A stretch of 64,000 nucleotides of DNA from an uncultured bacterium (GCA_902780525.1 CACZFL010000010.1:29131-93130), one strand, 5' to 3'. Counted from the first letter of the stretch, positions 52,137 to 61,097 are shown. Translations and numbers: made by a program. Notes: generated by a model from the letters alone, not told the origin.

Positions 52137-53026
52137 GCTTTAATCAAACTGTTCAGAGTTCTTCTTAACACGCCGCAGTTATGCTTCAATGCTTCTTCTG
52201 CCTGTTCTTTTGTAAGCTTGCATTTTAGCATGGTAATTGCAGTCTTAACTTTCCAGTCGCAATTCATGAGTGTTTCAAGAGCTGTTGAGACCTTAACTCC
52301 TGCAATCTCAGATACAATTCTTATTGCTCTGTCTTTTAGTTTTTCATTTGTCGGCATTAGGTCAATCATAAAGTTTTCGTAGGTTTTGCCTATTTTAATC
52401 ATTGCGCCCGTTGTAAGCATATTTAAAACCATTTTTTGAACTGAGCCTGCCTTCATTCTGCTTGAACCGGCAATAACCTCAGGACCTACTTCTACACAAA
52501 TCCCATGGCCGGCTTCCTCTAATATTGCTGCGTTATGATTGCAGGTAAGCGCAATTGTTTTACAGCCGTTTTCTTCAGCTTTTTCTAATACGCCTAAAAG
52601 ATACTTTGGATTTCCGCTTGCTGATATTGCAACAGCAACGTCATTATTTGTAAGAACTTCAGCATCTTTCTTTCCCTGTTCAAAGTTATCCTCAGCACCT
52701 TCTACTGCTAATCTTATAGCTTTATCACCGCCTGCTATAATTCCCTGAACCATATCAGGAGAAACCCCGAATGTAGGCGGACACTCCGAAGCATCAAGAA
52801 TACCTATCCTTCCTGAGGTTCCTGCTCCAAAATAATACAATTTCCCACCCTTTATAAACTGTTTAGCAATAATGTCAACGGCACGAGCAATATTTTCTGT
52901 CTCATCTTCAATTGCAAGTGCAACAAGCTTATCTTCTTCGTTAATTTTTCTTACGATATCAATAGTTGAAAGTAAATCAATATTTTTGGTATTTTCGTTT
53001 CTGTACTCTGTAATAATTTCACTCAT
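52133..53026 (-). CDS. murQ: N-acetylmuramic acid 6-phosphate etherase MurQ
   Basis: The start at 53026 follows AAAGGAG at good spacing and gives 297 residues, the family's usual length; the frame is open further upstream without support. The SIS domain shows YFGAGTSGRIGILDASECPPTFG, VAISASGNPKYLLGVL and EVIAGSSRMKAGSVQKMVLN, with the catalytic Glu in the SAE-type loop (AGGDKAIRLAVEGAEDN). It splits MurNAc-6-P into GlcNAc-6-P and lactate in peptidoglycan recycling. The convergent neighbour is a muramidase, so both concern wall turnover. Confidence 0.96.
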   Translation of the reverse strand: MSEIITEYRNENTKNIDLLSTIDIVRKINEEDKLVALAIEDETENIARAVDIIAKQFIKGGKLYYFGAGTSGRIGILDASECPPTFGVSPDMVQGIIAGGDKAIRLAVEGAEDNFEQGKKDAEVLTNNDVAVAISASGNPKYLLGVLEKAEENGCKTIALTCNHNAAILEEAGHGICVEVGPEVIAGSSRMKAGSVQKMVLNMLTTGAMIKIGKTYENFMIDLMPTNEKLKDRAIRIVSEIAGVKVSTALETLMNCDWKVKTAITMLKCKLTKEQAEEALKHNCGVLRRTLNSLIKA

Positions 53027-53135
53027 AGAAACACTCCTTTCAGGTTTTGTCGGAATACTCCGATTTTTACCCACTCCGTAAAAAGACCTGTTTAAACCAT
53101 AACTTGTAATTGAAGCAACTAACATTTTTTAATAA

Positions 53136-53600
53136 TTAATTGATTTTTGATAAAAGACTGACCATTTCAATAGCAGATTTCGCAGCATCAGAGCCTTTAT
53201 TGCCTGATTTTGTACCTGCTCTTTCAATGGCCTGTTCAATATTATCAGTTGTTAACACACCGAATATTACCGGAATTTCCGTTTCCAGACCAACTGAAGC
53301 AACACCTTTGGAAACTTCCGCACACACATAATCATAATGAGATGTAGAGCCTTTAATAACTGCTCCGAGAGTAATTACAGCTGCATACTTTCTTGACTTT
53401 GCACATTTTTTAGCTACTAACGGAATCTCGAATGCACCGGGACACCAAATAACATCAATGTTAGCATCTGCTACTCCGTGACGTTTTAGCTCATCTAATG
53501 CACCAGAAACAAGCTTGTTTGTAATAAACTCATTGAAACGTGATGCTACAATGCAAAATTTTTCATTTGTGACAGTCAGTAAACCTTCTATAATACTCAC
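53136..53600 (-). CDS. ribH: 6,7-dimethyl-8-ribityllumazine synthase
   Basis: The 154-residue protein has the lumazine synthase signatures [19 protein letters not shown] (near 18), [34 protein letters not shown] with the catalytic His, and [17 protein letters not shown] near 115. It catalyses the penultimate step of riboflavin synthesis. The other rib genes are not in this window. GAGTA precedes the ATG. It stands alone between murQ (109 bp away) and nnrD. Confidence 0.97.
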   Translation of the reverse strand: MSIIEGLLTVTNEKFCIVASRFNEFITNKLVSGALDELKRHGVADANIDVIWCPGAFEIPLVAKKCAKSRKYAAVITLGAVIKGSTSHYDYVCAEVSKGVASVGLETEIPVIFGVLTTDNIEQAIERAGTKSGNKGSDAAKSAIEMVSLLSKIN

Positions 53601-53705
53601 TTTAATTACTCCTTAATCTGATATGACCATTATACAACAACAATAAAATAAAATCTCTAATCATTAAGAATAATTTTACAATTAGGGTAAATATAACTAT
53701 TCCGA

Positions 53706-54518
53706 TTAATTATACAGAATTTCTTTTATGGCTTTAGGTAAATATTTTGGTATATCAGATGCCATAACAGAATATTCTGTTAAATCTTCTGATGCAATAT
53801 CACCCGAACGAGAATGCAAATAAACTCCAAGTTTTGCAGCCTCAAAAGGTTCAACTTTTTGAGCAAGTAGTCCTGAAATTATCCCTGCAAGAACATCACC
53901 CGTTCCGGCTTTTGCCAGAGCTGAGTTACCGTGCTCATTTATAAACATATTACTTTTATCACAAATTATTGTTCTGTGCGTTTTTAAAACAGTTATACAA
54001 TTATATTTTTCACAAAGCTCCATCGCTGAACCTTCCAAATCAGATAAAACTTCATCAATATCTTTGACCAAGAGTCTTGCGGCTTCCATAGGATGCGGAG
54101 TAATAATCGTATTTTGAGGTAACTGTATATTCATTTGAGATAATATGTTTAATCCGTCAGCGTCAATAACAACCGGAACATCTTTATCCCTGAAGTAATT
54201 AATTAAAAATTTAAAATTATTTTTTGCGGCAAACCCGGTTCCGATTCCGCACCCAATTAAGACTACTGAAAAATCATTGAGCCTTCTGTATGCATAAGGA
54301 ACTTCCATGTAAACGGCTTCAGGAAGCATTTGGGAAACTGATTTAATTACATTAGTATCAGATGCAAGGGCAACATAACCTGCACCGACTTTGTATGCAC
54401 TATATGTTGAAAGGTAAGCTGCTCCGATATAATTATCACAACCTGCAACATTTAAGATTTTACCAAAAGTACCTTTGTTAGATTCTTGTTCTCTTATTGG
54501 CATTTTGTAATCTGACAT
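53706..54518 (-). CDS. nnrD: ADP-dependent NAD(P)H-hydrate dehydratase
   Basis: The 270-residue protein is a ribokinase-fold NnrD: KGTFGKILNVAG near 15, VIDADGLN near 117, IITPHPMEAARLL, the catalytic NSALAKAGTGDVLAGIISGLLA and VYLHSRSGDIASEDL. It repairs the hydrated form of NAD(P)H using ADP. Many bacteria fuse it to the NnrE epimerase; here only the dehydratase is present, so NnrE must lie elsewhere or be missing. The upstream trmL ends 12 bp before it. Confidence 0.93.
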   Translation of the reverse strand: MSDYKMPIREQESNKGTFGKILNVAGCDNYIGAAYLSTYSAYKVGAGYVALASDTNVIKSVSQMLPEAVYMEVPYAYRRLNDFSVVLIGCGIGTGFAAKNNFKFLINYFRDKDVPVVIDADGLNILSQMNIQLPQNTIITPHPMEAARLLVKDIDEVLSDLEGSAMELCEKYNCITVLKTHRTIICDKSNMFINEHGNSALAKAGTGDVLAGIISGLLAQKVEPFEAAKLGVYLHSRSGDIASEDLTEYSVMASDIPKYLPKAIKEILYN

Positions 54519-54530
54519 AATTGTTTACCC

Positions 54531-54980
54531 CTACAATCCTATTTGTCTTATAACTTCGTACACTGCTATTGCAACTGAGTTTGAAAGATTCAGACTTCTT
54601 TGTCCTTCTTTCATCGGAAGAGTTATTGCCGTATCCTGAGTTACATATTCCTGCGGAAGTCCGCGTGATTCAGGACCAAATACAAGAAAATCACCTTCTT
54701 TAAACTCAATATCAGTGTATTTCTTTTTAGATTTTGTAGTCAAATAGAAAAATCTTCCATTGGGAAACTGTTTATATAGTTCATCCATTGATTCAATTTT
54801 ATGCAAATCAACATTCTGAAAGTAGTCCATGCCGGCACGCTTAACGTATTTATCCGTTAGCGCAAATCCGAGTTTTCCTACAAGATATAGTGATGCTCCC
54901 GTACAAACACAAAGACGTGCAATATTTCCTGTATTAGCAGGAATTTCAGGTTCATATAAAACTACATTGATTTTTGACAT
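54531..54980 (-). CDS. trmL: tRNA (cytidine/uridine-34-2'-O)-methyltransferase TrmL
   Basis: The 149-residue SPOUT protein has the TrmL features: INVVLYEPEIPANTGNIARLC with the Asn/Arg pair, KRAGMDYFQNV, FLVFGPESRGLPQEYV and SLNLSNSVAIAVYEVIRQ, which forms the trefoil knot and SAM pocket. It methylates the wobble ribose of tRNA-Leu. It is the upstream neighbour of nnrD. Its stop codon TAG is embedded in GGGGTAA context. Confidence 0.95.
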   Translation of the reverse strand: MSKINVVLYEPEIPANTGNIARLCVCTGASLYLVGKLGFALTDKYVKRAGMDYFQNVDLHKIESMDELYKQFPNGRFFYLTTKSKKKYTDIEFKEGDFLVFGPESRGLPQEYVTQDTAITLPMKEGQRSLNLSNSVAIAVYEVIRQIGL

Positions 54981-55034
54981 TTTTAAACCTCATCCTAACA
55001 CTCTCGCGTCAGGCAAGGGAGTGAAGTTAATATA

Positions 55035-55056
55035 TTTACCCCTTTACCCCTACCCC
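55035..55056 (-). repeat. Array of GGGGTAAA units at a stop codon
   Basis: TTTACCCC at 55035..55042 and 55043..55050 is followed by TACCCC at 55051..55056. On the reverse strand it reads GGGGTA-GGGGTAAA-GGGGTAAA; the TAG stop of the phosphatidyltransferase gene (55052..55050) is in it. Confidence 0.85.
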
Positions 55057-55634
55057 TCGATTACTCTTTTAGCTTCAATTACAACGGGCAGACCGCGGAT
55101 TACACAGAACACAATTGCCGCAACTGCTGTCCAGTATGCAACAGTCCAGAGAATTTCAGCATGAGCAATATCAGGTATCTTAGCAGCAACAATCAATATA
55201 AATGCAAGAACTTTTGCAACAGCATAGCTTATTCTCATAAATTTAGAGCCTGTTATCCATTTGCATACAGGATTAACCTGCATACCAAACGGTGTCAGAC
55301 CTTTTTCCATAGCAGCACTTCTTATGGTATCTGTTACAAAACCGCGGGTCAGAGCAATAAGCGGAAATAAAATATTGAGCCAGCCCATAACTGCAAATAA
55401 TACCCAGTAGGTATTTTCAACAATTCTGTCACCCATAATATCGAGTAGTGCACCGAATTTTGAAACTTCGTTAAACTTTCTTGCGACCCAGCCGTCAACG
55501 CCGTCAAGTGAAAATGCAAGGATAGTTAGAGCCAGCGCCCATATGTAAGCTTGTGTATTTCCTACTTGTGTATATATCAAATACACTGCTACAAACATTA
55601 TAAAAATTCTGAATATTGAAATAAAATTTGCCAT
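55050..55634 (-). CDS. pgsA: CDP-alcohol phosphatidyltransferase (PgsA-like)
   Basis: The 194-residue membrane protein carries the CDP-alcohol signature D-x2-D-G-x2-A-R-x8-G-x3-D-x3-D as LDGVDGWVARKFNEVSKFG followed by ALLDIMGD (about residues 45-73). Hydrophobic helices surround it. It would transfer phosphatidyl from CDP-DAG to an alcohol, most likely glycerol-3-phosphate to give phosphatidylglycerol-phosphate, in agreement with gpsA nearby. Family members for inositol, choline or other head groups have the same motif, so the substrate is inferred. Confidence 0.85.
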   Translation of the reverse strand: MANFISIFRIFIMFVAVYLIYTQVGNTQAYIWALALTILAFSLDGVDGWVARKFNEVSKFGALLDIMGDRIVENTYWVLFAVMGWLNILFPLIALTRGFVTDTIRSAAMEKGLTPFGMQVNPVCKWITGSKFMRISYAVAKVLAFILIVAAKIPDIAHAEILWTVAYWTAVAAIVFCVIRGLPVVIEAKRVIEG

Positions 55635-55655
55635 TTTTACTCCCTCTTTTGATTT

Positions 55656-55677
55656 GGTGCAAATAATTGCACCCTAC
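55656..55677 (-). repeat. Third REP-like GTAG palindrome
   Basis: On the reverse strand a GTAG head (55677..55674) is followed by GGTGCAA, loop TTAT, TTGCACC, a perfect 7-bp stem (55673..55656). The design matches the two elements near 20.2 kb though the stem sequence differs. It lies in the 54-bp gap between an orphan gene and pgsA. Confidence 0.55.
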
Positions 55678-55688
55678 TGATTGACTAA

Positions 55689-56282
55689 CTATATAATCCC
55701 ATCTTCTTTAGCTGCCTCAAGAAAACGATTTACATCTTCTAATGTAGCTTCCTTTTTGTCTTTGACGACAAGCTTATCTTCTAAAAATGTATAATCGTTA
55801 TCCGGAACAAAATTTGACTGTTGAGCCTCCGGTTTTCTTTGTAGTATAAAATGCGAATTTTCTTTATACGGATCGAGTTTAACCATACTTTCTTCTATTG
55901 ATTCTAATTCCTCAATATCGTGTACCTTATTTATCTTGTTTGATAATTCCGCATCTCCGCACATAACCTTATAATTTGAGTATTTATTTTCAATAAAAAA
56001 TCTGTACTTACCAGTTTTCTTTGATTGTCTATATGATAACTCACAATCATGTCCAAAACGCTCCATTATTGATGATAAATTTAAATATACGTTATTAACT
56101 CTTTCCGCAAAGGATAAACAAGTAGATATTATTTCCATAGTTTTATACCTTCCGGAAGCGGCAGTATCAAGCCATTTATCTCCTACTTTTTTGTACAAAA
56201 GAGCTGTATCAAATCCTACACGACCTTTTGAAGAAACGGTCTTTACATTTACGCTTGGATTTTGAACCGGCAAAATTTTCAT
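55689..56282 (-). CDS. Orphan small protein
   Basis: The 197-residue protein starts MKILPVQNPSVNVKTVSSKG and then RVGFDTALLYKK; the G-F-D-T block near 22-26 replaces the N/I-F-x-G motif of other orphans. The remainder is mixed helix/strand, with no signal, membrane or catalytic motif. AAAGGAG is 7 bp before the ATG. It sits between a Gfo/Idh dehydrogenase gene and the REP-like element. Function unknown; a lineage-specific gene. Confidence 0.65.
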   Translation of the reverse strand: MKILPVQNPSVNVKTVSSKGRVGFDTALLYKKVGDKWLDTAASGRYKTMEIISTCLSFAERVNNVYLNLSSIMERFGHDCELSYRQSKKTGKYRFFIENKYSNYKVMCGDAELSNKINKVHDIEELESIEESMVKLDPYKENSHFILQRKPEAQQSNFVPDNDYTFLEDKLVVKDKKEATLEDVNRFLEAAKEDGII

Positions 56283-56306
56283 ATTTATACTCCTTTGGCG
56301 AAAAAA

Positions 56307-57305
56307 CTAAGCTTTCATTCTTGATAAAGCAAAGTCAGTTTTATCAAGTTCTTCTTTTTTTGAACCGAGCATTATACGTTCAGCTTCTTCCAGAATACTT
56401 ACGACTTCATATCCGTTAGCGCCATCTGAACGAGCTTTTTGGCCTGTTGCTATACAGTTTACGAAATGCTGACAAGCAAGTTTTAGAGGTTCTATTTCTA
56501 AATAATCAAGTGCTACATTTTGAGTATTTGCAGGAACAAAATTATCATAAATTTTTAATTTATCAGTCGGAGCGCAGTCATCAAAAATAGCAGTTGCTTT
56601 TGTTCCTCTTACAAGCAGATTAACGTGTTTTTGCGGAGTAATCCAGCTGTCTGAAATATGAGCAATCATACCCCCTTCAAACTCGATTCCCAAATGTGTT
56701 ATATCCATAATATTATTTCTGTCGCTTGAAGCACCGATTGCAGATATTACTTTAACAGGACTCTTGCCTGTAACATAAGCAACCATGGCAACATCGTGCG
56801 GTGCCAAGTCCCACATAACACTTCTGTCATTTTTATGATAATTGACATTCAGTCTGTCAGACTGAGCATAAACAATTTCACCAAGTTCACCTTCTTCAAT
56901 AAGCATTTTTAATCTGTTTACGGCAGGATGATATAAAAGAAGGTGGTCAACCATTAAAATTAAACCTTTTTCTTCTGCAAGCTCCATAAGTATTTTTGCT
57001 TCTTGGGCAACTGTTGAAATCGGTTTTTCAACGTAAACATTTTTGCCTGCTTCAAGAGCTGCTTTAACAAGTTTAAAATGAGTATGGCTCGGAGTAACAA
57101 CAGCAACACCTGTAATTTCTGGGTTAGCTAATATTTCATTAAAATCTTTGGTTGTCTTAACTCCTTTGAACTGTTCTCTTACAGTATTCAAAGATTCATC
57201 ATCTAAATCACACACATATTCTAAAACATTCAAGTTATAAAAATTGCGGACAATATTTTTTCCCCACATGCCCATACCGATAACTGCAATCTTCTGATTA
57301 TTCAT
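56307..57305 (-). CDS. Gfo/Idh/MocA-family oxidoreductase
   Basis: The 332-residue protein has an N-terminal Rossmann fold (IAVIGMGMWGKNIVRNFYNL), GVAVVTPSHTHFKLVKAAL, the EKPISTVAQEA catalytic-Lys motif (here near 95) and MVDHLLLYHPAVNRLK, then the Gfo/Idh C-terminal domain with HDVAMVAYV. It oxidises or reduces a sugar or related alcohol with NAD(P). Similar enzymes act on UDP-N-acetyl sugars in polysaccharide synthesis; the substrate cannot be told here. It is 24 bp upstream of the orphan gene. Confidence 0.88.
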   Translation of the reverse strand: MNNQKIAVIGMGMWGKNIVRNFYNLNVLEYVCDLDDESLNTVREQFKGVKTTKDFNEILANPEITGVAVVTPSHTHFKLVKAALEAGKNVYVEKPISTVAQEAKILMELAEEKGLILMVDHLLLYHPAVNRLKMLIEEGELGEIVYAQSDRLNVNYHKNDRSVMWDLAPHDVAMVAYVTGKSPVKVISAIGASSDRNNIMDITHLGIEFEGGMIAHISDSWITPQKHVNLLVRGTKATAIFDDCAPTDKLKIYDNFVPANTQNVALDYLEIEPLKLACQHFVNCIATGQKARSDGANGYEVVSILEEAERIMLGSKKEELDKTDFALSRMKA

Positions 57306-57396
57306 ACCTCTTCCCTCTATATATAGCGTCTTTCCATTATTATATTACAACAAAATAAATACGTAAAGTACTAAGCACTTGGCTGCAAACCATACA

Positions 57397-57450
57397 AATT
57401 TACCCTAATATTTACCCCTGATATTTACCCCCCTGATATTTACCCCCTAA
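57397..57450 (-). repeat. Four tandem GGGGTAAATAT-type units after a TonB-C gene
   Basis: ATATTTACCCC-like units begin at 57397, 57408, 57421 and 57436 with spacing 11-15 bp and between three and six C. The TAG stop of the TonB-C gene (57449..57447) is in the last unit. The variable C count points to slippage. Confidence 0.85.
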
Positions 57451-58580
57451 GGCAATGATATTTCAAAATTTCCGTCATAAAAACTTATATTCAAGTTAAG
57501 GGTTTCGTTTTTATACGCCGCAGGCGGAGGATTAAAGGTTGGCGTTGACATAACCGCATTATAAACAGCATCATTCAGCGTATTATTCGTTGACTGTTTT
57601 GTGAATGAACGATTAATTAGTTTTCCGTTCAAGTCAATTTTGAAACTTACTGTACATGAGCCGTCACCTATAACCCTGGTAAAATCGATTTTTCTTCCGA
57701 TTGTATTTCTGAGTTGTGCCTTATAACTTGCATATTCCTGCCTGTTTGCAGCCTCTTGTTTTAATCTTTCAGCTTCAGCTTTTTTAGCCTGTTCAGCCTT
57801 AAGTTTTTTTATCTGTGCTGCTTCTGCGGCTTTTCGTTCTTGCTCGGCTTTTTGTTTTAAAGCAGCCTCCTGTTTTGCTTTTTCCTCTGCTTCTTTTTTA
57901 GCTTTTTCCTGAGCAGCTGTGTTTGTTTTTACTATTGCTGTATTTTTCTGAACTTTTTTGGGTGTTGTTACAACTTTTTTAAGCGGAACAGTTGTCACTT
58001 TTGGTTTTGCAGTTGTTTTAACTTGTTCCGTTTTCTCTTGAGTCTGAACAGGAATAATCTGCTTTATTATGCTTTCAACTTTTTCCTCAGCTTTTGGCTC
58101 TTCTTTTTTCACGACAGGAAGTGCATTGTTCCAGATTTTATCAATCGAAGGAATATTCTTCGGAACAAATTCCTCAGCTTTTTGTTCCACAGTCGTTACT
58201 GTTGCATCAGGGTTCCATGCAAAAAAGATAATATAAGAAGAGAAAACAAGACAAATACAGAATATTGCAAGCGATATCGGGTCAACAGATTTAATCATTC
58301 TGCTGAGTGCAGGATATTGTTCGTCAAAAGTCCGTTTTCTTGAAGGCGGAGGATTAAAAGTTTTTCTTGCGGCGGCAGGCTGCGGCTTTGGTTTCTCTTC
58401 AATATTTTCCTTAGGAGTGTTTACAGTTTTTGTTTCCTGAACTTTCGGTTCTGCAACGTTTAAATTTTCACCTGCATTTACCCCAATATTTACCCCTACT
58501 GTTTCAAACTCATCATTACCGCAATCACAGTAATCTGGTTTTTCTTCATATTCAGCACCGCACTCTTTACATCTGTACAT
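57447..58580 (-). CDS. Zinc-ribbon, transmembrane, TonB-C-domain protein
   Basis: The 377-residue protein begins with a zinc ribbon (C4, C7, C18, C20: YRCKECGAEYEE and YCDCG), then a disordered stretch, one membrane helix near 100-125 (ISLAIFCICLVFSSYIIFFAW), a long Pro/Lys/Thr region, an Ala/Glu/Lys coiled coil (about 220-275) and a TonB/TolA-type C-terminal domain with VSFKIDLNGKLINRSFTK and NAVMSTPTFNPPP. It should stretch from cytoplasm or inner membrane across the periplasm to an outer-membrane partner. The cytoplasmic zinc ribbon is unusual for TonB. It is the last gene of the envelope operon, followed by the repeat array. Confidence 0.85.
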   Translation of the reverse strand: MYRCKECGAEYEEKPDYCDCGNDEFETVGVNIGVNAGENLNVAEPKVQETKTVNTPKENIEEKPKPQPAAARKTFNPPPSRKRTFDEQYPALSRMIKSVDPISLAIFCICLVFSSYIIFFAWNPDATVTTVEQKAEEFVPKNIPSIDKIWNNALPVVKKEEPKAEEKVESIIKQIIPVQTQEKTEQVKTTAKPKVTTVPLKKVVTTPKKVQKNTAIVKTNTAAQEKAKKEAEEKAKQEAALKQKAEQERKAAEAAQIKKLKAEQAKKAEAERLKQEAANRQEYASYKAQLRNTIGRKIDFTRVIGDGSCTVSFKIDLNGKLINRSFTKQSTNNTLNDAVYNAVMSTPTFNPPPAAYKNETLNLNISFYDGNFEISLP

Positions 58581-58625
58581 TGATAATCCTTATTTTTATA
58601 AACATTATAACAGAAGATTTATTAT

Positions 58626-59435
58626 TTATCTTACTACTTTTTCAACATCGTTGTAATCCTGTGGTGTGCTGTACTTTTCAGTACTGGATATTCTCCATTT
58701 TCCCGTAACCTGAGTAGAAGTTCTTGCTGTTCCATCGGGGAAGTTAAGAATCGAGCGTCCCTGGTAAGAACGAATTACAGGAGCTATATATTGGATAGCA
58801 TAAGGCGTGTAACTGGAAGGATTTGCACCTGTTTGTACGTTTGTAATTTTACCAAATTTATCAACCGTAAACGAAAACTGGAATAAAACTCCGTTAGGAA
58901 TTGGCGGGAGTTTTGTATCCTGCATGATTTGATTGGTAAGGGCAGAACGCCACTTATTCCATGCAATTGTTTCTTCCTGCTGAGTTAATGTCTTCGGGGG
59001 CTCGACGACTTTAACTTCTGTTTTTTGCTCAACTTTTGGAGTTTCAATCTTTACAGTTTCTTTAACAAGCGGCTTTTGAAGTGTCGTAACAGGCTTTGAT
59101 ACAGTTTGAGTCTGAGGTTTTATAACCGCTTGTTTTGATGATGTTGTTTGCTTCGGAGTTGTCTTTGTTTGTTGTTTCAGACTTGTTGTCTGAGTTTTTG
59201 AAGTTGTTACGACCGGTTCAACTATTTTCTCGACAACAGTAGTTTTTTCAACGGGTTTGGCAGGCATTTCCATAACGGGAACATCTTTTGTTTCTGTTGT
59301 CACTTCCTGCTCGGTAACAAGAGTATAATCCGAATCATACACAATCAAATTTTTATGCAAATCAGGCTGAACTGTGCAAATTAACACAGTTGCAACAATA
59401 ACAAGTATGAGTAATACATTAAGTAGCAAACGCAT
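58626..59435 (-). CDS. Second TonB-C-domain protein
   Basis: The 269-residue protein has an N-terminal membrane helix (RLLLNVLLILVIVATVLIC), the motif CTVQPDLHKNL just after it, a Thr/Lys/Pro/Gln-rich linker (about 55-150) and a C-terminal TonB-C domain with QFSFTVDKFGKITNVQTGANP and YQGRSILNFPDGT. The QPD-x-H motif also occurs after the membrane helix of the 87-residue protein of the same operon. It is 23 bp after the FHA-like protein gene and 45 bp before the zinc-ribbon TonB gene. Confidence 0.85.
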   Translation of the reverse strand: MRLLLNVLLILVIVATVLICTVQPDLHKNLIVYDSDYTLVTEQEVTTETKDVPVMEMPAKPVEKTTVVEKIVEPVVTTSKTQTTSLKQQTKTTPKQTTSSKQAVIKPQTQTVSKPVTTLQKPLVKETVKIETPKVEQKTEVKVVEPPKTLTQQEETIAWNKWRSALTNQIMQDTKLPPIPNGVLFQFSFTVDKFGKITNVQTGANPSSYTPYAIQYIAPVIRSYQGRSILNFPDGTARTSTQVTGKWRISSTEKYSTPQDYNDVEKVVR

Positions 59436-59458
59436 TTATTTTCTGCCTTATAAGTTAT

Positions 59459-61060
59459 TTACCCCTGCCCCTCTATTTTGGCTACCAGTTCATCACAAGC
59501 AAAAGATTCAAACTGAGTCGAACTTAGCATAAATGTTTCAGCAATTAATAATGCGGTAGGAACAAGCGCAGCAAGGGCGCTTAATAATAAACCGCCAAGG
59601 TCACCACCGATTTCACCCATAAAGTAAGATGCGTTCATTGTAAACTCAATACCGATAATTACACAACCGATAAGGAATGAACGGCGCATATCTCTGTTTA
59701 ATCTGTTTACACCTTCAATACCGTATATTTCAACACCGTGTTGAAGATAATTGCTAAAACCATCTTGCTTAAGAACGTTTGAACCTGCAATTTTCTTTCC
59801 GTTCAAAAATGCATTTGCAAAAGCAAAGAACGCAAATATGATTAAGAATGTTGCAAGAACAAGGAACACCGGGCTTATTCTTAAACCTGAAATTCTCACC
59901 CAGCCAGCTGCTTCAGGGAAACACATTGCTAAAGTATTTGAAACACCATAAGCAAGGAACGGAGCTGTAATAAAACCGAGTATCATTTCGCCAAAAGCTT
60001 TTATCTGAAGCATAAACTGTTTATCTTTAATATTTCTGATTTTTGCAGGACTCAATGTGTTTGAATATCTCTCAATCCACTGTTGATATTCTTTTATAAC
60101 GTGTTCAAAATCTTCTCTGTATTCAATAGAATCCAGTTCAGCCTTCATTTCAACACTTGAATTTTTGTAATAACCGCAGGCAATTGCAAGAGTAGCGGCA
60201 GTTCCCACAAAGAACAATGATATAAGCACTGCAAACATCGGGAATGTTTTTGGTGCAATATAATAAAGAACATTGATTAAATAAATTGCCGCAAAGAATA
60301 CCAAAGAAGATATTACCATAACTCCTTCCGCGAGCTTAGATGTTGTAGAATCATTCCCCAGTCTGTTTTGAAGATAGTTATATACGCCTTGTTTCAGGAT
60401 TAAACCTACTCCGTATATTATAAAAGCGTACACAAAAATCAGCTTCATATTAGTAGGCATCTGAATAACCGAGCCTGCATCTTTAAGAGGCAAACCCGTT
60501 AAGTAGTTTGAAACACCAAAAGCGCAAACCAGCGATGCAAAGAATAATGCGATGTGCAAAAAGATTCCTCCCTTTGAGTTTTGAGAGATTTTTCTTTTTA
60601 AATCATTTATCCTTGCGCCGACTTCTTTAATTATTCCTACTCTGGCATTTTCAATCTCGGCTTTTCTTTTTTCTATCATTATTTTAGCCGCAGCGTTTAC
60701 ATCGTTACCGTATATTGATTTAATATCGTTTTCAGACAAATTTTCTTCAGCAATATTTCTTGAAGAAGTTTCACCGACAACTTTAATAGTTATAAACTCA
60801 TCGCTTCCATCAACCATAATTTTACAAACTTTATCAATTTCCAGTTGAGCAGGAATCGGCTTACCCTTAAACAAAAATCTCTGGTTATTAAACTGATTTA
60901 AAAGAACACATTTACCCCTTCTTGGGTCATGCTGAACGGTCAGCATAAACTGGAAACCGAAATCCACCTGATAGTCAGCACTAGCGTTTGATGAAATATT
61001 TACAAGCTCTTTATCCGCAAATGTTTTTTCACCATACTTTGTAACGATTGTAAATGCCAT
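59459..61060 (-). CDS. FHA-like domain polytopic membrane protein
   Basis: The first ~105 of 533 residues form a beta-rich domain (TIVTKYGEKTFADKELVNIS, DYQVDFGFQFMLTV, FLFKGKPIPAQLEI, DEFITIKVVGE) of FHA-like layout. A helical linker and 8 to 9 membrane segments follow from ~175 to 520. A soluble loop of about 90 residues lies between the fourth and fifth. FHA domains read phospho-threonine signals, but the key Arg/Ser/His residues are not certain here. It is the largest protein of the envelope operon and probably its core channel or energiser. Its stop codon is embedded in GGGGTAA. AGGAGAA precedes the ATG. Confidence 0.75.
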   Translation of the reverse strand: MAFTIVTKYGEKTFADKELVNISSNASADYQVDFGFQFMLTVQHDPRRGKCVLLNQFNNQRFLFKGKPIPAQLEIDKVCKIMVDGSDEFITIKVVGETSSRNIAEENLSENDIKSIYGNDVNAAAKIMIEKRKAEIENARVGIIKEVGARINDLKRKISQNSKGGIFLHIALFFASLVCAFGVSNYLTGLPLKDAGSVIQMPTNMKLIFVYAFIIYGVGLILKQGVYNYLQNRLGNDSTTSKLAEGVMVISSLVFFAAIYLINVLYYIAPKTFPMFAVLISLFFVGTAATLAIACGYYKNSSVEMKAELDSIEYREDFEHVIKEYQQWIERYSNTLSPAKIRNIKDKQFMLQIKAFGEMILGFITAPFLAYGVSNTLAMCFPEAAGWVRISGLRISPVFLVLATFLIIFAFFAFANAFLNGKKIAGSNVLKQDGFSNYLQHGVEIYGIEGVNRLNRDMRRSFLIGCVIIGIEFTMNASYFMGEIGGDLGGLLLSALAALVPTALLIAETFMLSSTQFESFACDELVAKIEGQG

Positions 61061-61097
61061 TATATTATTCTCCTATTTTTATATTTAAGTTAAATTT

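Noticed and set aside
57397..57450. CRISPR-like array
   Set aside because: Units are 11-15 bp with no spacer of constant length and no cas genes; it is a short tandem repeat.
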